Shown here: positions 7,965 to 14,900 of the stretch, piece after piece
How the letters are laid out: each line of letters opens with the position of its first letter
Position numbering within the stretch: position 1 is the first letter of the stretch
Origin: a virus
Length of the DNA: 46,189 nucleotides
Virus record (IMG/VR): IMGVR_UViG_3300008113_000469
Coordinates: 1 to 46,189 of that record
Strand: one strand, 5' to 3'
The notes under the pieces: generated by a model
The model's input: only the letters and a program-made list of their open reading frames with translations
What the model was told of the DNA's origin: nothing
The model's database searches: none
Made by a program: the position numbers and the translations under genes

Positions 7965-7994
7965 GTAAAATATTAAAGTATTTTGGAGATTAAA

Positions 7995-8771
7995 TTGGTT
8001 TATAATAAAGCATACATCAGTAACGATATTGACGAGTCAGTGTCATTTGATAACATTGACGATAAAGGATATCAAGAAGAAAAATATCTAGGCAATTACC
8101 TTCGTTCTAAAATGAAACGTGAAGGTAAGCGTTTTTGGGCAGGCGATAATATTAGTGAATATATCAGCAACGAACATGTTAAAGAACAACTAATTGATGA
8201 AGCCGCAGAAGCATTTGAAACTGTTCTAGACCGTTTGCTAATTGATAGAGAAAATGATCCTAATAGCAAGGGCACGGCACGTAGGTTGGCCAAGATGTAC
8301 TTTAATGAAATAATGGCAGGTAGATATGACCCAGCACCAGACGCAACATGTTTCCCAAACGATTCGGCGGACCGTTATGAAGGTATGCTGGTTGTTCGCA
8401 GTGAGCTTCGTAGTATGTGTAGCCATCATCATCAACCTGTGGTTGGTGTTGCTTATATTGGTATTATTGCTGCCGAGAAACTTATTGGACTCTCAAAGTA
8501 TACACGCATCGCACAATGGTGTGCCCGACGTGGTACTCTCCAGGAGGAACTTTGTAATGACATTGCTAGGGAGATCGCCAAAGCTACAGGGGCCAAAGAC
8601 ATAGGTGTTTATATTCAAGCTACACATGGTTGTTGTGAAAATCGTGGTATTATGGCACATAGCAGTCTAACACAAACAACTGTACTACAAGGTTCGTTTA
8701 AAACTGATCCTGGTGCAAAGAAAGAATTTTTTGACAACATCAAACTACAGCAAGAATTTGCCCCACGATGA
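7995..8771 (+). CDS. folE: GTP cyclohydrolase I
   Basis: Converts GTP to 7,8-dihydroneopterin triphosphate, the first step towards 7-deazaguanines and folates. The catalytic domain is in residues 60-258. Zinc ligands are C142 and H145 in RSMCSHHHQPVVG and C213 in HGCCENRG. The IGLSKYTRIAQWCARR block (164-179) is canonical. About 60 extra N-terminal residues are acidic and unlike the E. coli enzyme. I place the start at TTG 7995, because GGAG (7985-7988) sits six bases ahead of it; a TTG at 7983 would put that ribosome site inside the gene. No ATG fits. Given dpdA and queE nearby, the pathway served is probably DNA 7-deazaguanine rather than folate. It ends in an ATGA overlap. Confidence 0.95.
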   Translation: MVYNKAYISNDIDESVSFDNIDDKGYQEEKYLGNYLRSKMKREGKRFWAGDNISEYISNEHVKEQLIDEAAEAFETVLDRLLIDRENDPNSKGTARRLAKMYFNEIMAGRYDPAPDATCFPNDSADRYEGMLVVRSELRSMCSHHHQPVVGVAYIGIIAAEKLIGLSKYTRIAQWCARRGTLQEELCNDIAREIAKATGAKDIGVYIQATHGCCENRGIMAHSSLTQTTVLQGSFKTDPGAKKEFFDNIKLQQEFAPR

Positions 8772-8986
8772 TTCGAAAACACAAAAAATTTTTAGGAACA
8801 AAAGTTCCTGGAATAGATGAACAACATAATTGGATGAAAACATACAGTATTGATCCAATTGAACTAGGTCAAATGTGTGAGGAATATCCATCGTTAGAAC
8901 GCAGTTGGAAACAGTTTAAAATTGTGTATGAACTATGTAAGGTAGAAAATGAAACTGACAAACATTTTTCTGAATTGGCTAGATAA
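8768..8986 (+). CDS. 72-residue unknown after folE
   Basis: Not recognised. A small charged, soluble, probably helical protein (GIDEQHNWMKTYSIDPIELG, then LERSWKQFKIVYELCKV). It is translationally coupled to folE by ATGA and overlaps the cupin gene by 38 bases in another frame. No signal or membrane segment is visible. The coupling and length suggest a real gene rather than a chance frame. Confidence 0.7.
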   Translation: MIRKHKKFLGTKVPGIDEQHNWMKTYSIDPIELGQMCEEYPSLERSWKQFKIVYELCKVENETDKHFSELAR

Positions 8987-9422
8987 GTGTGATCGCAAAC
9001 GTGTTATTATGGACCGTACTTGTGACGAGCCACTTTTGACACGCTATTATCTTTTTTTAAAGGATCGCAAAACGTTCCCGTTTAATGTGTTCTTACATAA
9101 GTTTCATAAAGGTGATCCAGGCGATGTACACGATCATCCTTGGCCTTATGCCACACTTATTCTCAAAGGTGGTTACTATGAATATACTCCAATATTTGAG
9201 TACGGTAAAATGGTTGGAGAAAAGAAGCACTGGCGAGGCCCTGGTCATTTCCGTATTTGTGGCGCATACAGTTATCATAGAATAGAGCTAAAGCCTGATG
9301 TTACTCCTTGGACTTTGTTCATGCCTGGTCCACAAAAAAGAGAATGGGGGTTTCTTGTTAATAATCGTTGGGTCCAAAACGATCAATACTTAAAGGAAAA
9401 ATATGAACAAGCTCATAATTGA
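8949..9422 (+). CDS. Cupin-fold protein
   Basis: Small (157 residues) cupin-like protein of unknown activity. The first cupin motif is HKFHKGDPGDVHDHPWPYAT (50-69), with H61 and H63 as likely metal ligands. Then come a glycine turn (LKGGYYEY, 72-79), WRGPGHFRICGAYSYHRIEL (95-114) with H110, and PWTLFMPGP. This is the HxH...H arrangement of a mononuclear metal site. Cupins act as isomerases, dioxygenases or binding proteins; the sequence does not say which. The start lies inside the preceding gene and the end overlaps the phosphoribosyltransferase gene by 20 bases, giving a tightly coupled string. Confidence 0.8.
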   Translation: MKLTNIFLNWLDKCDRKRVIMDRTCDEPLLTRYYLFLKDRKTFPFNVFLHKFHKGDPGDVHDHPWPYATLILKGGYYEYTPIFEYGKMVGEKKHWRGPGHFRICGAYSYHRIELKPDVTPWTLFMPGPQKREWGFLVNNRWVQNDQYLKEKYEQAHN

Positions 9423-9963
9423 TAATAATCAATTTAAAGGGCTAGTTGCTAAAATTTGCAGAGACATTACTGCAAGTAACTGGCGACCAGATTATATTGT
9501 AGGAATAACTCGAGGTGGACTTTTGCCAGCAGTTATGATCAGTCACTACTTTGATGTTAGATGTGAAACTTTAAAAATAAGTTTGCGTGATAGTGACAAT
9601 GGTCCAGAAAGTAATTTGTGGATGGCCGAGGAAGCGTTTGGATACATTCCTATAGATATGCAAAAAGGTATCGATAAGAGAAGCGATGCAACCTACAAGA
9701 AAAATATTCTTATAGTTGACGATATTAATGACAGCGGAGCTACTTTTAATTGGCTGTTAAATGATTGGCCCAGTGGGTGTTTGCCAAATGACGAAGCTTG
9801 GAACAACGTTTGGAACAACAATGTTCGATTTGCTGTAATTATTGATAACTTATCTAGTAAGTGTAATGTAAAAATGGATTACACTGGTATGGAAGTTAAC
9901 AAAGCAGAAAAAGATGTTTGGATTGAATTCCCTTATGAAGAATGGTGGACTAAAAATGCGTGA
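9403..9963 (+). CDS. Phosphoribosyltransferase
   Basis: Type I phosphoribosyltransferase fold, 186 residues. The PRPP loop is LIVDDINDSGAT (103-114), with the two acidic residues D106-D107. The N-terminal GITRGGLLPAVMISHYF (34-50) is the usual RGG loop and helix. It would transfer or remove a ribose-5-phosphate on a purine-like base; hypoxanthine/guanine salvage or handling of a 7-deazaguanine base is conceivable. The Trp-rich insert (DEAWNNVWNNNVRF) and C-terminal DVWIEFPYEEWW may form the base-specific hood. An AAGGA ribosome site precedes the ATG. It overlaps the HIT gene by 8 bases. Confidence 0.88.
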   Translation: MNKLIIDNNQFKGLVAKICRDITASNWRPDYIVGITRGGLLPAVMISHYFDVRCETLKISLRDSDNGPESNLWMAEEAFGYIPIDMQKGIDKRSDATYKKNILIVDDINDSGATFNWLLNDWPSGCLPNDEAWNNVWNNNVRFAVIIDNLSSKCNVKMDYTGMEVNKAEKDVWIEFPYEEWWTKNA

Positions 9964-10369
9964 AATTGTAATGTTAGATCAACCCCCTTTTATAGAAGAC
10001 AGTAAAGCTCCTTGGGATAATTTATTAGAAGAAGACTTTCACGTCAAAGTTTTTTACGATAAATATCCCGTTACCGAGGGGCATTTGCTTTTTGTGCCTA
10101 AATACAATACAGTAGCAGTGTTAATGGATGCCTTTGAAGACGCTGTGCGTGATGGTATGCGTATGGTAGAAGATGGCGAATGCGACGGATTTAACGTCGG
10201 GTTCAACTATAGTAAGGCAGCAGGTCAAACTGTAGGTTGGCCGCATGTTCACCTTATTCCAAGAAGAACAGGTGATATGGAAGATCCAACAGGTGGTGTT
10301 CGTCATGTAATTCCAGAAAAAGGAAACTACAAAAAAGACGAAATTGGAAAAATTAAAAAATCAGTTTAA
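9956..10369 (+). CDS. HIT-family nucleotide hydrolase/transferase
   Basis: Histidine-triad superfamily, 137 residues. Members cleave nucleoside phosphates or transfer nucleotidyl groups. The fold is recognisable from EGHLLFVPKYNT (41-52), FNVGFNYSKAAGQTVGW (79-95) and PHVHLIPRRTGD (96-107). In the HxHxHxx motif the first His is replaced by Trp (W95-P-H97-V-H99), while the central catalytic His is kept; I recall this variant from bacterial HIT proteins. The ATG at 9956 is preferred over an in-frame ATG at 9914 because of the deep overlap the latter would make. It stops in a TAATG junction with the next gene. Confidence 0.88.
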   Translation: MREIVMLDQPPFIEDSKAPWDNLLEEDFHVKVFYDKYPVTEGHLLFVPKYNTVAVLMDAFEDAVRDGMRMVEDGECDGFNVGFNYSKAAGQTVGWPHVHLIPRRTGDMEDPTGGVRHVIPEKGNYKKDEIGKIKKSV

Positions 10370-11136
10370 TGCGTATTTCACTATTAGCATTAGTTCTATT
10401 GCTATCCTGTTTCCCTGTCTTTGCCAAAAAGACAAACGATTATTCTGTCTTAATTTATAATGAATCTTTATCTCACCAAGTAGTTGCTTCTAATTTTGAT
10501 CAAAGACCAATTGCTAGTCTAACAAAATTAATGACTGCAATGGTAGCATTAGATTATCGATTGAACCTAGATTCAAAAGCATTTTTGTCTGACAAGGCAG
10601 GTAGTAAACTCCCCAAAAAAATGTATACAAGGAGAGAACTTCTTAATGCTATGTTAGTTAGAAGTGATAATGGGGCGGCAGAAACTTTAGCTAATGATTA
10701 CCCAGGCGGAAGAAAAATGTTCATTAAAGCAATGAACATTAAGGCTAAAAATTTAGGAATGAATAATACTGTTTTTGTAGATCCAACAGGATTGGGCAAA
10801 GGTAATATTTCAAATATTGAAGACGTTAATAAAATGATGTCGAACGCTTCCAAATATAATTTTATTAGTAATTTTAGTGTTAAAAAAGAAGTTTCTTTTG
10901 AAATACCTAAAAAGAATAATAAAACAAAAATAGTCACATTGGAAAATACCAATAAAAAATTGCTAAATGAATTTAATTTTATTACAGCTAGTAAAACAGG
11001 ATTTACTTATCCGGCAGGTTTTTGTCTAGCACTAGCAGTTCAAAAAAATGAAAACAAATATATCATTGTTGTATTAGGTGCAAAAAATCAATCACACCGT
11101 GCTCAAATAGTAAAAGATTTGATAGAAAAAATATGA
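10369..11136 (+). CDS. Exported D-alanyl-D-alanine carboxypeptidase (peptidase S11)
   Basis: Serine peptidase of the PBP5/DacA type, which trims D-Ala from peptidoglycan stem peptides. The active-site triads are all present in 255 residues: S50-L-T-K53, S99-D-N101 and K209-T-G211 (SKTGFT). The N-terminus, MRISLLALVLLLSCFPVFA, is a clear signal sequence. Cleavage after VFA (residue 19) or a lipobox (LLSC, Cys14) are both possible, so it acts in the periplasm. It lacks the PBP5 C-terminal beta domain and membrane anchor, being far shorter than PBP5. It is fused translationally to the HIT gene (TAATG) and ends in ATGA. An exported cell-wall enzyme in this cluster is unusual and probably host-derived. 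Confidence 0.93.
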   Translation: MRISLLALVLLLSCFPVFAKKTNDYSVLIYNESLSHQVVASNFDQRPIASLTKLMTAMVALDYRLNLDSKAFLSDKAGSKLPKKMYTRRELLNAMLVRSDNGAAETLANDYPGGRKMFIKAMNIKAKNLGMNNTVFVDPTGLGKGNISNIEDVNKMMSNASKYNFISNFSVKKEVSFEIPKKNNKTKIVTLENTNKKLLNEFNFITASKTGFTYPAGFCLALAVQKNENKYIIVVLGAKNQSHRAQIVKDLIEKI

Positions 11137-11342
11137 AAACTTTTAAACATCAAGTAAAAATTAATTGGCACACTGGACAAGGAAATGTTTGGTGGAACGA
11201 AACCTGTGCTATGGTATTAGAAGTATTTGGTTTACCTGGTAATAGATTTATGTATAGACCATATATGGATCATATGATTTTTGAATTTGAAAACGAAAAA
11301 GACCAAAGATTGTGTCAAATATTACTTTCAGATAGAATTTGA
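11133..11342 (+). CDS. 69-residue unknown
   Basis: Not recognised. A small protein rich in aromatics (INWHTGQGNVWWNETCAMVL, then MYRPYMDHMIFEFENEKDQ), with no membrane segment. The start overlaps the carboxypeptidase stop by ATGA. The stop overlaps the -35 element of the queE promoter. Confidence 0.75.
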   Translation: MKTFKHQVKINWHTGQGNVWWNETCAMVLEVFGLPGNRFMYRPYMDHMIFEFENEKDQRLCQILLSDRI

Positions 11343-11367
11343 CTTCCTTAAATTTTTATAGTATAAT
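11339..11367 (+). promoter_or_regulatory. Strong sigma70-type promoter giving a leaderless queE mRNA
   Basis: TTGACT (11339-11344), a 17-base spacer and a perfect TATAAT (11362-11367). Six bases later comes the queE ATG at 11374, so the predicted first base of the transcript is at the start codon. There is no Shine-Dalgarno sequence. Confidence 0.85.
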
Positions 11368-11373
11368 AACATT

Positions 11374-12222
11374 ATGAGTAAAATTAAAATCGCAGAGCTA
11401 TTTTATAGCATTCAAGGTGAAGGACGTTACATGGGCGTTCCTTCTGTTTTCTTACGCACGTTTGGTTGTAACTTCAAGTGTGCAGGCTTTGGCATGCCAA
11501 AAGGTCAACTAAGTACCGAAGCAGATGCAATCGCACAAATTGCAGATAAGTTTAAAACTTATGAAGAACTTCCTCTAGTTAGTACAGGATGTGATAGTTA
11601 TGCAAGTTGGGATCCTAGATTTAAAGATCTAAGTCCTATGCTTGAATCTGATGCTATTGTGGAACGTATTATGGAATTACTTCCATACAATGGATGGGGA
11701 GACGAACATCTAGTCATTACAGGTGGCGAACCTTTGCTAGGTTGGCAACGTGCCTATGAAGACTTACTTATTCACCCAAACATGTCTAGATTAAAGGAAA
11801 TAACATTTGAAACAAACGGGACACAACGTTTGACAGGTGATCTACACAATTTTCTACAACATTGGGTCAATCAAGATCCAGAAAGAGAAGTAACTTTTTC
11901 TGTTAGTGCTAAACTAAGTTGTTCTGGTGAAGCAAGGCATGAAGCAATTATTCCTGAAATTGTATGCGAATACGAAACAATTGGCTACACATATTTAAAA
12001 TTTGTAATAGCCACTGAAGAAGATGCAGAAGAGGCATTAGAAACTGTAGACATTTATAGAGAAAACGGATTCCGTGGCCCAGTTTATTTGATGCCAGTGG
12101 GCGGGGTTGAAAGTGTATACACATTAAATAATCGCCGTGTAGCAGAACTAGCAATGAAGCACGGTTTTAGATATAGTGATCGTTTGCAAGTTCCATTATT
12201 TAAAAATGAGTGGGGTACTTAA
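11374..12222 (+). CDS. queE: 7-carboxy-7-deazaguanine synthase (radical SAM)
   Basis: Radical SAM enzyme that contracts carboxy-tetrahydropterin to 7-carboxy-7-deazaguanine. The N-terminus ELFYSIQGEGRYMGVPSVFL is diagnostic of QueE. The iron-sulphur cluster motif is split: C32 and C36 (GCNFKCAGFG) are followed by a 36-residue insertion before C73 (TGCDSYASW), instead of the usual CxxxCxxC. ITGGEPLL (115-122) binds SAM, and FETNGT follows. At 282 residues it is longer than typical QueE because of the insertion and a mid-protein extension (QHWVNQDPEREVTF). It has a strong leaderless promoter. With FolE and the QueD-like protein it completes the route to the carboxy base. Confidence 0.95.
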   Translation: MSKIKIAELFYSIQGEGRYMGVPSVFLRTFGCNFKCAGFGMPKGQLSTEADAIAQIADKFKTYEELPLVSTGCDSYASWDPRFKDLSPMLESDAIVERIMELLPYNGWGDEHLVITGGEPLLGWQRAYEDLLIHPNMSRLKEITFETNGTQRLTGDLHNFLQHWVNQDPEREVTFSVSAKLSCSGEARHEAIIPEIVCEYETIGYTYLKFVIATEEDAEEALETVDIYRENGFRGPVYLMPVGGVESVYTLNNRRVAELAMKHGFRYSDRLQVPLFKNEWGT

Positions 12223-12223
12223 T

Positions 12224-12616
12224 ATGGTAGCAAAAAAGACTACAGTAGCAGAAGCACCTGCTAAAAAAACAGTTAAACAAACTGCAACAAAAGCTCAAAC
12301 TAGGACCAAAAAGAAATTTAGTAGTCCAAAAGAAGAAGCAACACATCATAAGCAACCTTGGGTTGGTGTATTAGAAACACATGTCAATCCAGACAATCCT
12401 TCAAATGGCTTTTTCGAACTTGACTGGAATGAGTATTTTATAGTACAATTAAAGAGTCATGGATATGACGGGCCAACTGAAGAAAGTATCGTAGATGCCT
12501 GGTTCCAAAGTTTGTGCAGAAATATTGGAAGTGAAGCAGGATTAGATATGGAACGTCGTGGCAGTGGTTATATTAATATTAACAATCTTGGTAACGGTAA
12601 ATCGGAAGTAAGTTAA
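12224..12616 (+). CDS. Unknown with histone-like Lys/Ala tail
   Basis: Function not recognised, 130 residues. Residues 1-40 are rich in Lys, Ala and Thr (AKKTTVAEAPAKKTVKQTAT), like histone H1 tails, and probably bind nucleic acid. The C-terminal domain (residues about 50-125) is folded: WVGVLETHVNP, then GFFELDWNEYFIVQLKSHGY, then DAWFQSLCRNIGSEAGLDM. The ATG at 12224 follows the queE stop by one base. The in-frame ATG at 12176 would sit inside queE and is less likely. The 5'-3' exonuclease gene begins one base after its stop. Confidence 0.82.
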   Translation: MVAKKTTVAEAPAKKTVKQTATKAQTRTKKKFSSPKEEATHHKQPWVGVLETHVNPDNPSNGFFELDWNEYFIVQLKSHGYDGPTEESIVDAWFQSLCRNIGSEAGLDMERRGSGYININNLGNGKSEVS

Positions 12617-12617
12617 A

Positions 12618-13622
12618 ATGTCATTTATACTCGTAGACACTGCTAATACATTCTTTCGTGCTAGACACGCAATTAAAGGCGATTTGGAAACTAAGATTGG
12701 CATGAGTCTTCATGTTACCTTTAATAGTGTTAAAAAAGCATGGAAAGACTTCAATGGCACCCATGTTATTTTCTGTCTTGAAGGCCGCAGTTGGCGCAAA
12801 GATCATTATGGTCCTTATAAGCGCAATCGTAGCGATGCACGTGCCGCACATAATGAAAAAGAAGCAGAAGAAGAACGAGTATTTTGGGAAACATTTGACG
12901 AATTTAAAACATTTGTAAATGAAAAAACTAATTGTAGTGTACTACAGCACCCTCAACTAGAAGCTGATGATTTAATTGCAGGATTCATACAAGCACATCC
13001 TAATGACAATCATGTCATTATCAGTACTGATGGCGACTTTGCACAATTAATTTCACCAAATGTAAAACAATATAATGGTGTTAGTGAAGTTACAACAACA
13101 CATGAAGGTTATTTTGATGCTAAGGGTAAACCAGTAAAAGATAAAAAAACTGGCGAAGTAAAGCCTGCGCCAAATCCAGAATGGTTGTTATTTGAAAAAT
13201 GTATGCGTGGCGATACCAGTGACAATATCTTCTCAGCATTTCCAGGTGTGCGTACAAAAGGCACAAAGAATAAAGTTGGCTTAACTGAAGCATTTGAAGA
13301 TCGCAACAGTAAAGGTTGGGCGTGGAACAATTTAATGTTGCAGAAGTGGGTTGATCATGATGGTGTCGAACATCGAGTTTTAGATGATTATAATAGAAAC
13401 AAATTACTCTGTGATCTAACAGCACAACCTACTGATATTCGAAAAATTATAGAACAAACAATTCAATTAGAAACGCAAAAGGCAAAAGATATCTCACAAG
13501 TAGGTGTAAGAATGTTAAAGTTCTGCGCTGGCTATGAGTTGAATAAGATAAGCGAAAATATTCATCATTACGTTGATCCGTTTAATGCAAGATATCCAAT
13601 TCAAGAAAAAATAGAAGCATAA
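12618..13622 (+). CDS. rnh: 5'-3' exonuclease / RNase H (T4 Rnh-like, FEN family)
   Basis: Flap-endonuclease family nuclease, removing RNA primers during lagging-strand synthesis. Family acids are visible over 334 residues: D7 (ILVDTAN), the SWRKDHYGPYKRNR helix (58-71), E115-A-D117-D118 (LEADDLIAGF), D138-G-D140 (ISTDGDFAQL), and D199 and D202 in MRGDTSDNIF (196-205), followed by the FPGVRTKGT helix-hairpin-helix region. E55 replaces the usual Asp in the FD motif. It starts one base after the preceding stop and belongs with polymerase and clamp in the replisome. Confidence 0.92.
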   Translation: MSFILVDTANTFFRARHAIKGDLETKIGMSLHVTFNSVKKAWKDFNGTHVIFCLEGRSWRKDHYGPYKRNRSDARAAHNEKEAEEERVFWETFDEFKTFVNEKTNCSVLQHPQLEADDLIAGFIQAHPNDNHVIISTDGDFAQLISPNVKQYNGVSEVTTTHEGYFDAKGKPVKDKKTGEVKPAPNPEWLLFEKCMRGDTSDNIFSAFPGVRTKGTKNKVGLTEAFEDRNSKGWAWNNLMLQKWVDHDGVEHRVLDDYNRNKLLCDLTAQPTDIRKIIEQTIQLETQKAKDISQVGVRMLKFCAGYELNKISENIHHYVDPFNARYPIQEKIEA

Positions 13623-13631
13623 GGAAATTAT

Positions 13632-14102
13632 ATGACAGGAATCGCTAAGCCACTTATTCCCAATAAAGAATGGATAGTTGAAGACAATGGTCGCAAACTA
13701 GGAACATTAAGTAAAGAAAAATCAGGCTATGTATTTTTTGGTAAGGGGACAAAAATACAATTTCATGATCTTAACGAAGTTCAAGAGGCAATGGAAATTT
13801 TTGTTGAACCCCCTTCAACTGTAAAATTATCAAAAAATAAAGATGTTTATGGATATGAAACAAAAACTATACCCCATAATCCTTTATATGATGTAAAACG
13901 TAAATTGCCCATTTATACTAAAAGTGCAAAAAGTACAAGTAAACATTGTGCTGGTCATTATATTATAAAATTTCCCAAAGGTTGGGTCAAAAGTCATTGC
14001 CCTAAATTGATTACTTTGGAAAGATATGCTTATAAAGGGCCTTTTCATACAGATGCAGAAGTAAGATTAGAACTAGCAAAGGCACATCGTGAAAGAACTT
14101 AA
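13632..14102 (+). CDS. 156-residue conserved-looking unknown
   Basis: Function not recognised, though the pattern (AKPLIPNKEWIVEDNG near the start, then YGYETKTIPHNPLYDVKRKL, KHCAGHYIIKFPKGWVKSHC and LERYAYKGPF) resembles a protein I remember from marine T4-like phages. It is a soluble alpha/beta protein with two Cys/His-containing segments (KHCAGHY, KSHCPKL) that could bind metal. AAGGA precedes the ATG by six bases. Confidence 0.82.
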   Translation: MTGIAKPLIPNKEWIVEDNGRKLGTLSKEKSGYVFFGKGTKIQFHDLNEVQEAMEIFVEPPSTVKLSKNKDVYGYETKTIPHNPLYDVKRKLPIYTKSAKSTSKHCAGHYIIKFPKGWVKSHCPKLITLERYAYKGPFHTDAEVRLELAKAHRERT

Positions 14103-14154
14103 TAGCTACTTAATAGAAGATTTCGCAAATAAAGTGTTTGCGGCACGTAGATAA
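14089..14154 (+). CDS. Possible 21-residue leader or coupling peptide
   Basis: A GTG-started frame encodes MKELNSYLIEDFANKVFAAR plus one Arg. It has an AAAGG ribosome site six bases ahead. It starts inside the end of the preceding gene, and its TAA shares its last base with the ATG of the next gene (TAATG). It fills the only gap between the two genes. It may exist to hand ribosomes on, or be chance. Confidence 0.35.
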   Translation: MKELNSYLIEDFANKVFAARR

Positions 14155-14456
14155 TGAGCAGACCAAAACCAAAAGTATTATTAGAAATCGCTAATAAAAA
14201 AACTTTCAAAGTTGAGCAAGTACTCGACAGTGACGCTATTTGGGCAGTTTTTTATCAGGGAAAGCCTGTCAATTTAAAAACCAGTAGCCTTGTTGCCAGT
14301 TATCCTGGACCAAAATATAAGAAAGTTTCATTTTCAAATCCAGGTCATGCACACAATTTGGCTAAGAAACTTAATAAGATTTTCAATACTAGTGAATTTC
14401 AGGTTTACAAACTTACTACCGGAGAGGTAGTTGATGAACAAACTAGAGATAACTAA
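14154..14456 (+). CDS. 100-residue unknown, basic
   Basis: Not recognised. A basic, beta-rich small protein (VLLEIANKKTFKVEQVLDSD, then VFYQGKPVNLKTSSLVASYP, then HAHNLAKKLNKIFN). There is no clear Shine-Dalgarno sequence in front of the ATG, so it may depend on translation of the short frame that ends on it. Its final 23 bases overlap the next gene, whose GGAGAGG ribosome site lies inside this one. Confidence 0.78.
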   Translation: MSRPKPKVLLEIANKKTFKVEQVLDSDAIWAVFYQGKPVNLKTSSLVASYPGPKYKKVSFSNPGHAHNLAKKLNKIFNTSEFQVYKLTTGEVVDEQTRDN

Positions 14457-14829
14457 AAAATTAGCCGAAAAAGACGAACACTATAATAGTGATCCAAAAT
14501 ATATAAACATGCTATACAAAGCATGGTGGGTCAATTGGCGTAACACCGAAGATCGAAGATTTCGACTAACTGACAAAGGTTACGACTATTTCAAAAACAC
14601 TGCCGACGTCAAATTTTACGAAATTGTCTTTCCACTAGGGTTAGTGATTACTAACAAAATGGTGATAGATTTAGATAGATACATCGACTGTCCATATTAT
14701 CTAACAAACAAAAGTATTATGTTAACAGGTGAAAAATCTGCCCTACAATTAATACTCTTTGATGGCGATCTTACCAAATTTGGTAAAGCTAAAGACAGAA
14801 CCAAACAGAAAAAACAAAAAAGCTCTTGA
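14434..14829 (+). CDS. 131-residue conserved-looking unknown
   Basis: Function not recognised. The start at 14434 is chosen because GGAGAGG (14421-14427) is six bases upstream; TTG at 14431 is the alternative. Recognisable blocks are FRLTDKGYDYFKNTADVKFY, YEIVFPLGLVITNKMVIDLD and LILFDGDLTKFGKAK, which I recall from marine T4-like phages. The C-terminus is a basic tail (KDRTKQKKQKSS). The stop overlaps the promoter of the ATPase gene. Confidence 0.82.
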   Translation: MNKLEITKKLAEKDEHYNSDPKYINMLYKAWWVNWRNTEDRRFRLTDKGYDYFKNTADVKFYEIVFPLGLVITNKMVIDLDRYIDCPYYLTNKSIMLTGEKSALQLILFDGDLTKFGKAKDRTKQKKQKSS

Positions 14830-14854
14830 CTTTCTAGCCTATTAGCCGTATAAT
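14826..14854 (+). promoter_or_regulatory. Sigma70-type promoter of the MoxR gene
   Basis: TTGACT (14826-14831), a 17-base spacer and a perfect TATAAT (14849-14854). The leader to the ATG at 14901 is about 40 bases and carries an AAAGG ribosome site. Confidence 0.85.
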
Positions 14855-14900
14855 AGTGGAACAGTAAACAAATTCTACCACTAACTTTGAAAGGTATAAA

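Noticed and set aside
7965-7994. preQ1 riboswitch in front of folE (and queE)
   Set aside because: The folE leader is about 24 bases and queE appears leaderless; there is no room for the known aptamers and no pseudoknot-like pattern was seen.
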